Below the pieces are notes generated by a model. The model saw nothing but the letters and a program-made list of their open reading frames with translations. It did no database searches and was not told the origin of the DNA. The position numbers were made by a program, and so were the translations under genes. This document shows, piece after piece, positions 32,861 to 43,999 of a stretch of 64,000 nt of DNA; within the stretch, counting starts at the first letter, position 1; every line of letters begins with the position of its first letter. The stretch is from Arcuatula senhousia. Taxonomy: Eukaryota > Mollusca > Bivalvia > Mytilida > Mytilidae. The stretch lies in the NCBI GenBank assembly GCA_963971305.1, contig OZ020308.1, positions 18,261,092 to 18,325,091 on the forward strand, read 5' to 3'.

Positions 32861-33180
32861 TGTCAGATTTGTTCGACGAAACCAATGTTTTTTTAACATT
32901 CCGAGTGTCTAAATTCAAAGTTGTTTATAACACCAGGCCCCAGTTTCATAAAACATCTCAAATTTGAGATTTCCTCAAATTCATCCTCAAATGAGATTTC
33001 TTGCAATTTCATTGGTCAATATTTTAGTAAAGGACAGATTTGAGGAAATCTCAAATTTGAGATGTTTTATGAAACTGGGGCCTGGCATCTTTCTTTGTAC
33101 ATCAAATGATCGATATCCTCGGTGCTGGCTTTGGCTTTCCTAGTCGAATTATATTGCTTTGACCTTTGGTTTATATCGTA
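32860..33180 (+). mobile_element. Family-2 relic interrupted by a MITE
   Basis: The flanks 'gtttataacacca' and 'tctttctttgtac...gatcgatatcctcggtgctg' are contiguous in the unit at 47.2-48.1 kb. Here the 153-bp foldback 32933-33085 separates them. No ribozyme core remains. Confidence 0.55.
32933..33085. mobile_element. 153-bp foldback MITE with perfect 48-bp arms
   Basis: The left arm (32933-32980) and right arm (33038-33085) are exact inverted copies beginning CCAGGCCCCAGTTTCATAAA. The arms contain a further palindrome ATCTCAAATTTGAGAT. 'CCCAGTTTCATAAA' ends are frequent in marine invertebrate MITEs as far as I recall. The lack of any mismatch suggests recent insertion or conversion. Confidence 0.8.
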
Positions 33181-33189
33181 CGACAATTT

Positions 33190-34740
33190 AATTTAAAGAT
33201 ATTTTTAGATATTACATAATGTCTAGATTTACGATTTTTTTTATTTAATACTTAAATTAATTATGATAAAAAAGCATGTTATATCTGAACATATCCAAAT
33301 ATTTGGTTTTGAATGTAAGCATGGTAATTTTATTTTTATTAGTAAAGAAAACTTTAAGGTCCATAATAGTAACTTATTAAAGGTATACCGTTTGTTCTTC
33401 CTTATGACATCCAAACGCAATTTCGCAGTTTTCCAAAATCAATAGGTTCCTGTGAGAAAAAAAATGACACGGAGGATACAAGTTTAAAGGAAGAAATTGT
33501 AACGGCTGAATAAATCTATCTATGGCACAAACAAGTTTTAGCGAACATAATTTATTAATCTAAAAGCCTTTCGCCTTAAAATATGCGAAAATATGCAACA
33601 TATCGTTTTTCAATATAAGTGTTCGAAAAAAATACTCATTGATATGGAAATGCATAATCTCTTTCCAAAAGAGATTTGTTAAGGTTTATCCAAATATAGA
33701 AGCGGTCAAATTCAGAAATTTGCATTATTTTTTACAAATTCTTTCATTAGTGGCAAACACATTAATTTTATAGAGATTTGGTGGAATTGAAGAAGTTTTA
33801 TGGTGTACTATACAAATGACCAGAATGAAATAACTCCTCCACAAAATTTATAAAAGGGTCTATTTCATAAATCTAATAACAACATTTCAAGTATATGATC
33901 GATATCCTAGCACAATACCGAAAAATAAACTAACAAGGTGAAAAATCGAGTGTTTTTTTACGTATAAACGCCATCTTCCTAGGGGCATCACTCAAACTTG
34001 AGTAAAAGAAAAGTTTTCAATGAAAACACATAGATGTTTACTACGTCGATATGTTTGACCCGGATAAAATGGTGTTGCTAAATTTGCATATTCTGTTTCT
34101 TCAAATCATTTTTAATCGAAAAACGTAAACGTAGCACAGAACCGAAGAATAAATTTCCAATCAAACTTTTTCGAACTTTTTTGTGAACATCAGTTTTATT
34201 CCAAAAATCTTGCATAATACTTGAGTAGGCAATCAAAAATGCAAACTGGTCTTATTTATTTATCTGCGAAAATCTATCTTTTCAGTTCAGATACAAAGAA
34301 ACGGAAATTTGTAGTTTTAATAAAAAAGATAATAATAATGATGATAATCTGTATTCGTAAGTAACACCACACATAGAAATAGATAGCAGTACAAATACAT
34401 TGACATATAAGCATATTACAAAGCATAAGTGAGATGATCACATTGCAGTAAATAATGCGATAATGAAATAATAACCGTATACATAAATGTCTAAATGTTG
34501 CGCATTAAGACGACAAACGGCAGAGAAGTTACATAAATTTCAAGGTAGAAAGTCGCCCCCAGTAATATGGTTTGATATACTTCTTTCTTAAATCACTATG
34601 CAAATTATTTGGGTTTAATCTATGATGTCTTTTCCTGAAAAGCCAGATTTCAATTGTGCATTCTTATTGGAATATGAAAATACTCGTTTAAAAGACATTA
34701 TAAATATAGATAAATATTTTTCAACAATAACAAACATTCA
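33190..34740. other. No gene or repeat recognised
   Basis: AT-rich sequence between genes E and D with short random ORFs only. Confidence 0.5.
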
Positions 34741-34830
34741 AAATATATCTATCACAGTCGATTTTTACGCACTAAATTAGACCTATTTTGGCAATAGCAT
34801 AAAAAAGATCGTCGTGATCATATTTATGTA

Positions 34831-34907
34831 AAAGACTCGTCATTTAAGTTTACATGTACATCTTATAAATGAATAGTACTTATTCTTTGCGTTGTATCAG
34901 AGTCTTA
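34831..34907 (-). promoter_or_regulatory. Conserved 3' UTR stem-loop of gene E
   Basis: AAGACTC pairs with GAGTCTT. Compared with gene B (AAGGCTC/GAGCCTT) both sides of one base pair have changed, G-C to A-U, which keeps the stem. Confidence 0.5.
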
Positions 34908-34946
34908 AACATTTTATGATGAAATATGCCATGGCGCTGAATTATT

Positions 34947-36454
34947 TTAAAATAACGATGTAAAAAATCCCATGGCTGCGATCATAAAAATATTAAATGG
35001 CGTCAAAGATACGCCACTGTTTTTCCCAGTAGTTGATGATCCTGGAACATTAGCTGCCGTTGTTGTGGTCGCTGCTTTGGTGGTCGTAGTTGTTGCTTGG
35101 GATTGATCTGCAGAAGATAAGACAAATATGATGCTCTTTGGACAGTCTTCAAATCGTGATACCAAGAATATTTGAAGTGCAAATAATTCATTTTTTTATA
35201 AATACTTTTTTAACAGGCAAACATAACCCAAATATTTATGCTCTTTGCAGCCCAATATCACATGCATCATAAGATGTAACTTTGTGTAATTTTGTTATTA
35301 TAACCATTCCATCTTTTTCGGAGTTCCAAATTGCACAGTACTGTAACAAAAACCTGATACTAAGTTCACCGACCGTAAACTAGTTGCTTTAAAACTTGCT
35401 TTAAACTAGGTTAATCGACTGCAAACTTCTGTAAGTGATAATTTGAGACGTTTGTTGATTTTATTGATATAAGTAAGTGATCGGCAATGCAGGTTTATAA
35501 ATTTAGCTAACCTAAGTTATAGTTTTGTCCATTAAACTTAAGATCCGCTATTGAAGGTATTTCATCCAATAATGTAGGTTTTACGTGAATTAAGGTTCAT
35601 GCTTACACTTTGAATAAAATGGTCGATATTTGACCTATTTTTCTAGTCTATGTACGACTTAAACGACACATAGAAACAGAAAATAAAGTGTAGCAGCGCC
35701 TAGATATAAAAATCGCCGATCATTTTCCCTTCCAGTTTACAAGATTACTTTTGTTGTTTTCTCTATTCATTTTCTTTCCGTTCAAGTTGTCCCATAAAGA
35801 AAGCATGAATTACCCTTAAATAACCTTCCATTAAACCGATTGTGAGTAGATTTAATAACACCAATAATGAAATTACCTTGCGCGTGGAGGCCAAATGACA
35901 GGGCATTGTTGATATTTGGATATTTTTAGGTGAACTGAAAAACGCAAAGAAAATGCCCCGGCAAAACGGATCGAGTGTACACGTACAAAATACTAAAAGT
36001 TTATGCAAAAAATATTTATCTAGACGCTGCTACGCCTTATTAAGCAATAAAATGCGTAGTTTAGGCTCCACATAGACTGAAAAAAGACGTAAGATATCGG
36101 TCATTTTTTTCCGAAGTGTAAAGATGAACCTTAAGGACACGTTTATATCACAACCCAACCAATCAAACGCAAATATTGAAATAATCTAAAAGTCAGTCAA
36201 TGACTTATTAAGTCAATGAGCGTTAAAACTCAAGTCGCACCAATCGTTACAAAAAACTGAGTTTCAATAACTGGAACTTATCTTAACAAACTCAAAGCTA
36301 TTTGACAATTCTGATGTAGAAAAAAAAGGGTTTTAATTTAATTCAATTTGTATAAATATAACAAAGGCTTTCAAAAACATAATGAACTATACCCACCAAG
36401 TGTACATATCAGCAAGATACCGATTACGAATATCAAAATTGCAGCCCACTTCAT
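34947..36454 (-). CDS. Gene E, small Thr/Ala-rich GPI-anchored protein (exons 36454-36397 and 35107-34947)
   Basis: The exons join to 72 residues, the shortest of the family. Exon 1 gives MKWAAILIFVIGILLICTL. After a 1.29-kb phase-1 intron the last exon begins DQSQATTTTTKAATTTTAAN, a nearly pure Thr/Ala stalk, then SSTTGKNSGVSLTPFNIFMI and AAMGFFTSLF. The NSGV..TP segment and AMG tail match genes B and D, which supports a GPI signal. Acceptor CTGCAG, donor G|GTGGGT. A longer ORF that reads through the acceptor is spurious. Function not recognised. Confidence 0.75.
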
Positions 36455-36589
36455 CTGTAAAGACATAAATGAAATAAAGATATGTTAAAGAAAATTGAAC
36501 CTATTAAGTTCTTAAAATGATTTATAGTGAAGATTTTTAGGATCTTAGCTTGATAGTATTACTCTATAAATAAAGGTAATAACAAAACT

Positions 36590-37710
36590 ACCGAACTTGG
36601 ATGGTCAATCTTAAATACCCAAGAAAATAGACAAAACAAGAAAGACATACCAAAGAAAAGACAGGTAAAATGTTATTCAAATTGATATGTACAAACTTAA
36701 GACAAAAAAGTTTTTGTTTGGTGGGATGTTAAATCGACTGTGCATTGGTCTTTGAAGAAATAAAAAACTAAAGTAAACTAATGGTATAAATGTATAAATT
36801 TTGGAAAGCAAATGCAACATTTTTTTAAAGTATACAATTAGATAGATTGTTTAATCTAGATAAAAAACACTAAGAAAATTCGATTTATGTAGGTTTAAGA
36901 TGATAACCTCAATATCTATATTATTTCTTCGTGTTGTGTTGTGTGTTACTAACCGGACCCTTAGATCGCGATGAAAGACGGGGGATTGGTGCCAAATTAA
37001 ACCAGGATTTACTAATCATTTATTTCGAAATGCCTGTACCAATTCAGGACCATTGCAGTCTTCATTTCTTTTCAGGTGTGTCTTCCTTGTTTTGTCTTTT
37101 CTCTTGGACATAGAGATTGATCCTCCAAGTTCGGTAATATAACCAACATCAAAGTTGTCTTTTAATGTGTTCTAATTAAGCTATTAAGAAACCGCTATCG
37201 TGTTGCTTTTTATAAAAAAAAGTATAACAAATATGCTGAACGAACGTTTGATTTATACTAGTTTATTTTGTGTGCATATTTTAGTTGTCGAACTCAAAAG
37301 CTCTGTGTAGTTATGCATAATTGGAAACTTGTGTAAGATCGGAATATTTGGTTTTATTATTCTATATTCTTCATATACATACTAGTATAGGGTTTGGTAT
37401 TTCAATGTTTCGGTAGAGCACCTCAGATGAGGGTTAAGTAGACGAAACGCATGTAAGGCGTAAAACTTGTATTTTTCATTTTAAACACAATTTGTGTTTT
37501 TTTTTTATTTGCATTTAGTATTCAATTTATAGGCTTTCGGAAAATTATTTCATTTTGTTTACTGTTTATATTTTAGTATATTCAGAAACAATTTTAACAT
37601 CTAATTTATGTAAATAAAGGTAATAACAAAACTACCGAACTTGAATGATCAATCTCATAGTCCAGAGAAAATGACAAAAACGAATCAGTCATACCGGAGA
37701 CTTAGTCCAG
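36590..37710. repeat. Three copies of the 'gtaccgaacttgg' dispersed repeat, two orientations
   Basis: Minus copies at 36590-36670 and 37618-37710 and a plus copy at 37035-37150 share 'accgaacttg', 'gatcaatctc' and 'acaaaacaagaaagacatac'-like words. They lie inside the 5' UTR intron of gene E and can pair with each other in its pre-mRNA. Confidence 0.5.
37280..37480 (+). mobile_element. Family-1 hammerhead relic
   Basis: It keeps 'ttggttttattattctat', 'tagggtttggtatttcaatg' and a ribozyme relic at about 37417-37465: CUCAGAUGAG, then GACGAAACGCAUGUAAGGCGUAA. The U of CUGA is lost and stem II is unpaired, so it should be inactive. Confidence 0.55.
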
Positions 37711-37788
37711 AAAACGCCAAAATTCTATTATGTTTTACTTGTCTGTAAATTCCCCCTCTCTAAACAGATAAACAAGACAAATACTTAC

Positions 37789-37880
37789 TGTTGTAGAAGG
37801 AAACTTTTTATATTTGTCGATTCGATTGTTTCTCTGGTAAATCCAAGTACCTGACTGGCAAAAATTGGAAAGATAACATG
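37789..37880 (-). promoter_or_regulatory. Gene E non-coding first exon
   Basis: A GTAAGT donor (plus-strand acttac, 37783-37788) closes the exon. Sequence is shared with gene D. TATACTTTTATC lies upstream on the minus strand as a weak TATA candidate. Confidence 0.5.
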
Positions 37881-37959
37881 ATTTCGTCGATAAAAGTATA
37901 CATGTTCCAGCATGTTGGTAAAATACATGTATTGTTTAATATATTGCCATGATTACATG

Positions 37960-38265
37960 CAAACACTGATATAGTACATACTTTGATTACCATATAAACC
38001 AATAGAAAAGACGGAAGTATGTCTTATCAGTTATATCAGTCTTGAAAATTCCTATACAAACTAAAAGATCAAATTATTATCAACCAATGCCCCGCTGCTC
38101 AGTGATAAAATTGGTAAACTAGAAATGGTTTAATCTCATTTTGACCGTAATTAATCAATTATTTTAATAAAATAGGGTATTTCTATCCTGTAGATTCGGT
38201 TTTGAATCTTTTACTTCAATTTAAACCAGTGGCAAGACGTCGTGCAGCCACCACAAGTAATAATA
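37960..38265 (+). repeat. Direct duplication upstream of gene E, copy 1
   Basis: It matches 40055-40330; both contain 'caatgccccgctgctcagtg' and 'gacggaagt' in the same order. It is a local duplication of the region upstream of gene E; no second gene copy accompanies the second block. Confidence 0.65.
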
Positions 38266-38269
38266 ACCT

Positions 38270-40050
38270 GGGAACTTGGGTAAAAATCTTCATAATTATC
38301 TTATAGTTAACCCTAGGTCACAAAGCAACTGTCGTCTGATTGGTTGTCAAGCTACGCATTTTTTCTGGTTCTTAAAGTATCAGAATGACAGGACATTCAA
38401 TGAATGAAAGAATGTTTTCTTATTTGTGACTTCAGTGTAAAAAACAAATTTCAACGTCCGAATTTATATTTCACTTTCTGCATATTTCTGATGTTTCTTT
38501 GATTATTTAAAATATGAAATATCCCAAAATATCTTATTTGTCGTTCATTCAATAAGCATGGAATTCCTTGCTTATTCATTTACCATGACTTTGGTCTAAA
38601 TGTAATATACAATTAGTAGTTACATCTTACTTAAAATGTTTTAAATTGTTGTCATTTAACCTTGTACACATGAGTTTTAACCTCTATAGAATTTGTAGAG
38701 GTAGTGTACATGAAACAAAAAAAAAACATTAGACAATAACAACAAAAAGAATCTGTAATGGAATACAGCAAACGGCCTTCTATATGAACACAGGAGAAGA
38801 CCACGTAAGTTGGTATCACTTGTGTCTCATCCTTTTGTTAATTATATGTATTCATATATGTATTAGCAAATAAAATATGTTTAAACTAAACTAGACACTT
38901 TTTGACGTCTTTCGATTACCAATAAATCTATAATCATTGAATGAGCAAATAGAGACTAAGAACCCCCACCCCATCTTGTCAAAGATGATAAATATTTATT
39001 AGACATTTTCGTACATAATCTATTTCAAGTATCCCTGGCTTATAACGGGCACACATGACTTGTGCGTACATCTGACAGTTTCAAATGTTTTAAAGTTTTA
39101 TATATAGTGAGGAAATATACACAATTTTATTAATTTGTCAAGTTTTCTATCAACGATAGTGGCCTCCATTGCAGTTTTTTATGTGCCACCTCTTATAAAG
39201 CTCTACAGAGGATTTTTTGAGAGAAAGACGTAATACTCTTGTTTAAAACATCAGATTTCTTTCTGTGTACTGCACATGGCCGATATCCTCGTCGCTTGAC
39301 AATTTGGATCCTTTTCCGACCATATTTAGCTAGAGTACTTTTCATCAAACTTTTTCAATTTTCTATCTAACAATGTTTTGATAGAAGAGGGTTCTCCTTG
39401 AAATATGCACATGCAGAATAACCAAATAGACCATTATTTGTACCCGCCATGGTATTATGTATATTCGTTTCGTAAACGAGTATAGAAAATAATTTGAAAT
39501 GATCAATTATGATGAAAGGCATTTTATGTTTGAATATATTCAAAATTAGTTTTGAATATAGTTTGTTTTTGGTTCTAAACGTATATATTAGGAAACGTCA
39601 ATAATACTTACAAATCAAATGTATAGATATATCCACCTTGCTTCGAACTTGTTGTTTTGTCAAAACCAAAATGCGCAAAAATATCAGGTAAATTTAAAAA
39701 AAACCTGTATAATATTTGAGTTGGTAAGCTAAAAGCAAACCTGTCTTATTCATTTATCGGTTAAAGATAATTTTTGAGTATTTTTATCTCTTTAGTGCAG
39801 ATATAAAAAAGGGGATTTTATGTTGCATTTAAGGGGAAGTACAACAACTTTTAGCACACTTTACAACCTTTTCATCAAAATGGATGGCAAATATGGCTGG
39901 CTTTGTTGTTGTCGTTGACTGTTTTTCGTTAGTTTGTTTGTTTCATATTTGTTATGTTTGATGTTTATTTTATTTTGACAATAGTCAACAATTTTATGAA
40001 GTTATCAAAAGTGTATACACTTTTTGCGACTGCATCTAAGCGTTGGTCCT
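38270..40050. other. No gene; family-2 hammerhead relic at about 39200-39490
   Basis: The relic reads 'acatcagatttctttctgtg', 'gcacatggccgatatcctcg' and 'ctccttgaaatatgcacatg'; the CUGAUGA core is lost. The remainder is AT-rich with no recognised feature apart from a small hairpin ACCTCTA...TAGAGGT near 38680-38702. Confidence 0.45.
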
Positions 40051-40054
40051 GTTG

Positions 40055-40330
40055 GCTTCTAGATAATACTTTGGTATCTATATAAACGTATAGACAAGAC
40101 GGAAGTTGCCATATCAGTCATGTCAGTCCAGAAAATCCCATCCAAACAAAAAGGTCAGATAATTATCAAACAATGCCCCGCTGCTCAGTGATAGCATTTG
40201 TAAATTAGAAATGGTTAAACCTCATTTCGACTTCAATTAATCAATAATATTGATAAAGAATGGTGATTTTATCTGTAGGATCGGTGTTGAACCTTTAACT
40301 TCGATTGTTTGTTTAATATTTGTTGATGCT
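40055..40330 (+). repeat. Direct duplication upstream of gene E, copy 2
   Basis: It carries the same blocks as 37960-38265. A second local duplication ('gcatctaagcgtt', 'ggttggcttctaga') links 40025-40070 with 40400-40440. Confidence 0.6.
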
Positions 40331-40703
40331 GCTGTTTATTTTATTGTGGCAATAGTCAAAAAAATTATGAAGTTTTCATAAGTGTAAACAACTTCTCCGA
40401 TTGCATCTAAGCGTTTGTCCGGTTGGCTTCTAGACGGTTTAGTATAAGACCAGAATTTATGATATACATACATGAATTACTCAATTTTTCATGTAGTATT
40501 CTAACAAAACATTTCAACCATTTTTGTTTTTCTTATAAGGTCGCAACTACAGCATTCAAAAAATCTCAAGGATTTACTGTACAAGTTGTTTAGTGATAAT
40601 AATAATTTTAATTGTATCCATTTTGAAAGCATTTGGTATTGTTTAATACAACAATCAGATTCTGTAGTTCCTCTTGTTAGTATAAATATAACAAAACCTC
40701 TTG

Positions 40704-41023
40704 TGAGCGCGGTGGCCAAGTGGTTAATGCACTGGACTTTAAATCACTGGTCGACACCTCCGTGGGTTCGAGCCCTACACGTGTCAAGGTTTCTAGGCAC
40801 CTACCGTTGCTCGTGGGTTTCACTGATTTTCCAGCATGGAATATCGGGGCTTTCCTCCCACACAAGCCTGGCGACCATGCAAGGGCCTCATATTTGCCAA
40901 ACGGTCGTTAATCTTGCCGTCGATTACAAGCTCTTCAGAGCTTATGTTAATTGTTTGACTTGTGTACACATCACGTGTACTCACCGACGTTAAATAAATC
41001 TTACCTTTACCTTTACTTTTTTT
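40704..41023 (+). mobile_element. tRNA-derived SINE with 8-bp target duplication
   Basis: The head is tRNA-like with a box A (TGGCCAAGTGG) and a box B (GGGTTCGAGCC) about 45 nt apart, close to a Ser/Leu-type tRNA with a long variable arm. A conserved-looking body ('gggctttcctcccacac') follows, then a tail of TTTACC repeats. ACCTCTTG occurs on both sides (40696-40703 and 41024-41031). It is therefore an insertion and not a functional tRNA gene. The apparent ORFs inside it are artefacts. Confidence 0.85.
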
Positions 41024-41329
41024 ACCTCTTGCTTGAATTTTGCTGCTGCTAATGTGTGTTTGTTCGTGTATTTTGATACATTTTGGTCATATGAAGGACA
41101 ACAACTAAGAACCTTTTACATACAAAATGAATTACAATTTAAAAAAAAAATACCTATTGTTCTTCTTTTGGAAATAATGGAACTTGGAATATAGATATCG
41201 TATTTGTGAACTTCGACCCTAAATATTACGACTACAAGTTTCTTTTTTATGACCCGAAAACTGAAAACAGCATCTCTGTCGGTTTACCCATGGTTATTAC
41301 TGAACCCTATAACCCACGGGGAATGTATG

Positions 41330-43475
41330 TTGATCGAAGTTCCAATGGAATTAAACGAAAATATAAACGAAAAGATAAGAAAAGAGGAAATTCTTAAATG
41401 TATTAAAAGTCTGAAAAATAATAAAGCCAGCGGAGAAGACGAAATAATAAATGAATATATAATAAGTACATCTAATGAGTTTATAAATGTATATGAAAAA
41501 CTTTTCAACATAATATTTGAAACCGGTCAGTTACCAGAAAGTTGGTTAGAAGGTATCATCAAGCCAATTTATAAGAACAAAGGTGACACTAAAAACCCCA
41601 AAAAACTATAGACCAATTACAATTGTAAGCTGTCTTGGTAAACTTTTTACATCCATTCTAAATAACAGATTAACATCATTCTCTGACGAATTTTCAGTAA
41701 TCAAAGAAAATCAAACAGGTTTTCGAGCTGGTTATTCAACTCTTGATAATATCTTTTCGATTTTTTCTCTGTTCAATCTGCTGAAATCAAAAAGAAAGAA
41801 GTTGTATTGTGCATTCATTGATTTTGAAAAGGCCTTTGACAAAATATGGAGAAACGCGCTTTTTCATAAAATGCTTCTGCATAAAATCAATGGTAAAATG
41901 TATAATATTATTTTCAACATGTACCAAAACATCAAATCGTGTGTTTGTTATAACAATTGCTTCAGCGAATATTTTGATTGTGAAATGGGAGTTCGACAAG
42001 GTGAAAATCTCTCTCCCTTCCTTTTCTCAATCTATATAAAATTTTATGATTTTAAACAATATTGAAGGCTTACGAAGTATCTCCATTGACCTTGAAAATC
42101 AACTTGAAATGTTTCTCAAGATTTTTATTATGATATATGCTGATGATACAGTACTTCTTGCTGAAACAGCAGAAGACCTTCAAGCACAACTAAATGTTTT
42201 TAGCGAATATTGTGATAAATGGAAACTATCAGTTAATGTTGATAAAACTAAAGTCATGGTACTTGGTTTAGGTAGGAGACGTAATAACCTCGCGTTTACT
42301 TACAAAAATATCAAAATTGAAATTGTGGATACATTTAACTATCTTGGTGTTATTTTTACTAAAACGTGTAACTTTGAACATACTAAACAGCACCTTGCGG
42401 ATAAAGCACGTGCTGCAATGTATGAAATTTTAAAAGTAGGAAGACTATATAAGCTTGATATTAAAACCCAGTTGGACCTTTTTGATAGAATGATAAAACC
42501 TATTTTGTTATATGGCTGTGAAATCTGGGGATTTGGTAAACATGATATTCTTGAAAGAATACACCTAAAATTTTGTAAAATTTTACTGCATTTGAAGTCC
42601 TCAACCCCTAGTTATATGGTATATGGAGAGCTAGGCAGATTTCCTATAAGTATAGACATTAATATTAGAATCTGCTCCTATTGGGCTAGATTATTAAATG
42701 GAAAAGAATCAAAACTTTCGTATCTATTGTGCAAACTTACACGAAAACTAAACATTAATTTTTGTTGGAACAAAGCTGTCAAAAATATCTTAGATCGTTC
42801 TGGATTTTCCTATATGTGGCAAGATGAACATGTTGATAATATTGAATGGTTTAAGCAAACCCTGAAACAAAGACTGGTTGATCAATTTAAACAAATTTGG
42901 CACACGAACGTAATGGAGTCACCAAAAGCGACATGTTACAGAATCTACAAACAGGAATTAGTTTTTGAAAATTATTTGACAATTTTGAATCTAAAAGATG
43001 CATTAATTATGTGCAGATTTAGAACAACAAATACTTTCTTACCTATTGAAACGGGAAGATGGAGAAATATAAATCGGGAAAATAGACACTGCAACCTATG
43101 TAATGATAATAGCTTAGGGGACGAATTTCATTATATTCTTCAATGTGCGGCATTAGCTGAAGACCGCAAAAATCTGCTACCAAAATATTATACAAGAAAT
43201 ATAAATACATTAAAATTTAACAAACTCATGTCAAGTAAAAACAAGTCGCTGCTTCAAAATATGTCTAAACTTATAAAATGTATAAATAAAAAACTGTGAC
43301 CTCCTGGCTTTTCTTCTCCCTGTGTGTGTGTGTGTTGTTTGTTTGTACTGTATTTGTATATCAGTATTGTATATAGTGTACATATTTGTTATTGTTGTAT
43401 TTTGTTTAATTTTATTATGTTATGTTTTTCTCTGTACCAATGTATTGGACTATATGAGAATAAAGATATATATAT
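41330..43475 (+). mobile_element. Non-LTR retrotransposon (LINE), 5'-truncated
   Basis: The element holds most of a reverse transcriptase with its C-terminal part, a short 3' UTR and an AT-repeat tail ('gaataaagatatatatat'). The apurinic endonuclease that normally precedes the reverse transcriptase is absent, which is the usual result of incomplete target-primed reverse transcription. The left border is approximate. Clade is not determined; a Jockey/I/CR1-like group is likely from the reverse transcriptase and the C-terminal zinc knuckle. Confidence 0.8.
41340..43299 (+). pseudogene. LINE reverse transcriptase, two frameshifts
   Basis: Frame 1 (to 41611) carries IKSLKNNKASGEDEIINEYI. Frame 2 (41583-42065) carries NYRPITIVSCLGKLF, AFIDFEKAFDKIWR (catalytic Asp of motif A) and GVRQGENLSPFLFSIY. 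Frame 3 (42046-43299) carries IYADDTVLLAE (catalytic DD of motif C), WKLSVNVDKTKVMVLG, LLYGCEIWGFG and a C-terminal CNLC...DEFHYILQC zinc-knuckle-like motif, and then a stop. Frameshifts lie near 41590 and 42045, the second with a small deletion between SIY and NNIEGL. All catalytic residues remain, but the frame is broken. Confidence 0.85.
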
Positions 43476-43843
43476 CGAACAACGCGATCTAGATTTCAAG
43501 GTATTGATCTAGGAATTGAACACATTGTAATAAATCTTGATGTTAACTTCGAATTTGTAATTGTTGCTATTGACACATCTCATTTAGCAGAGCACTATCC
43601 AAGTTTACAAGAATGAAATATAAATATCTATCATTTGTCGGATTAAACCTCTTTAGACACTTTTTAATTAAATTTTGTTATCTTTTTCAAATGCTTTTTT
43701 ATTTGTTAAGTAAACATATTTCAAAATATTGACAAGGCAAACAAATTGACAGAAAAAAAAGACATATTTTAATATGGATATGTCAAATAAATTTTAGAAA
43801 AATGCAAAATTTACGTAGAGGCTCGAAGGAATGCTTAAGGATA

Positions 43844-43929
43844 TCAAAGTAATAGTTCTCTGAAGCATCTGCTTCCATCACAACCAACAAACGTAACATA
43901 ATCTTCATTCGATTCCTTTGTAAACAGGC
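43844..43929 (-). CDS. Candidate terminal exon (weak)
   Basis: After a TTTTCAG acceptor the minus strand reads LFTKESNEDY, then VTFVGCDGSRCFRELLL and a stop. The second copy of the duplication (about 51305-51390) keeps a related frame, CAGDRCLR, stop, LLL, but its acceptor is lost. I do not recognise the product, and I could not find upstream exons with confidence. It may be a chance frame. Confidence 0.2.
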
Positions 43930-43999
43930 CTGAAAATATATAAATCCCAAATCGATATTAATAAAATAGAGAAAATATGCAGTGTAATTGTGCAGCTAA

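Noticed and set aside
40704..40775. Possible functional tRNA gene
   Set aside because: Box A and box B are present, but the acceptor arms do not pair well, a 250-bp non-tRNA body and repeat tail follow, and an 8-bp target duplication encloses the whole; it is a SINE.
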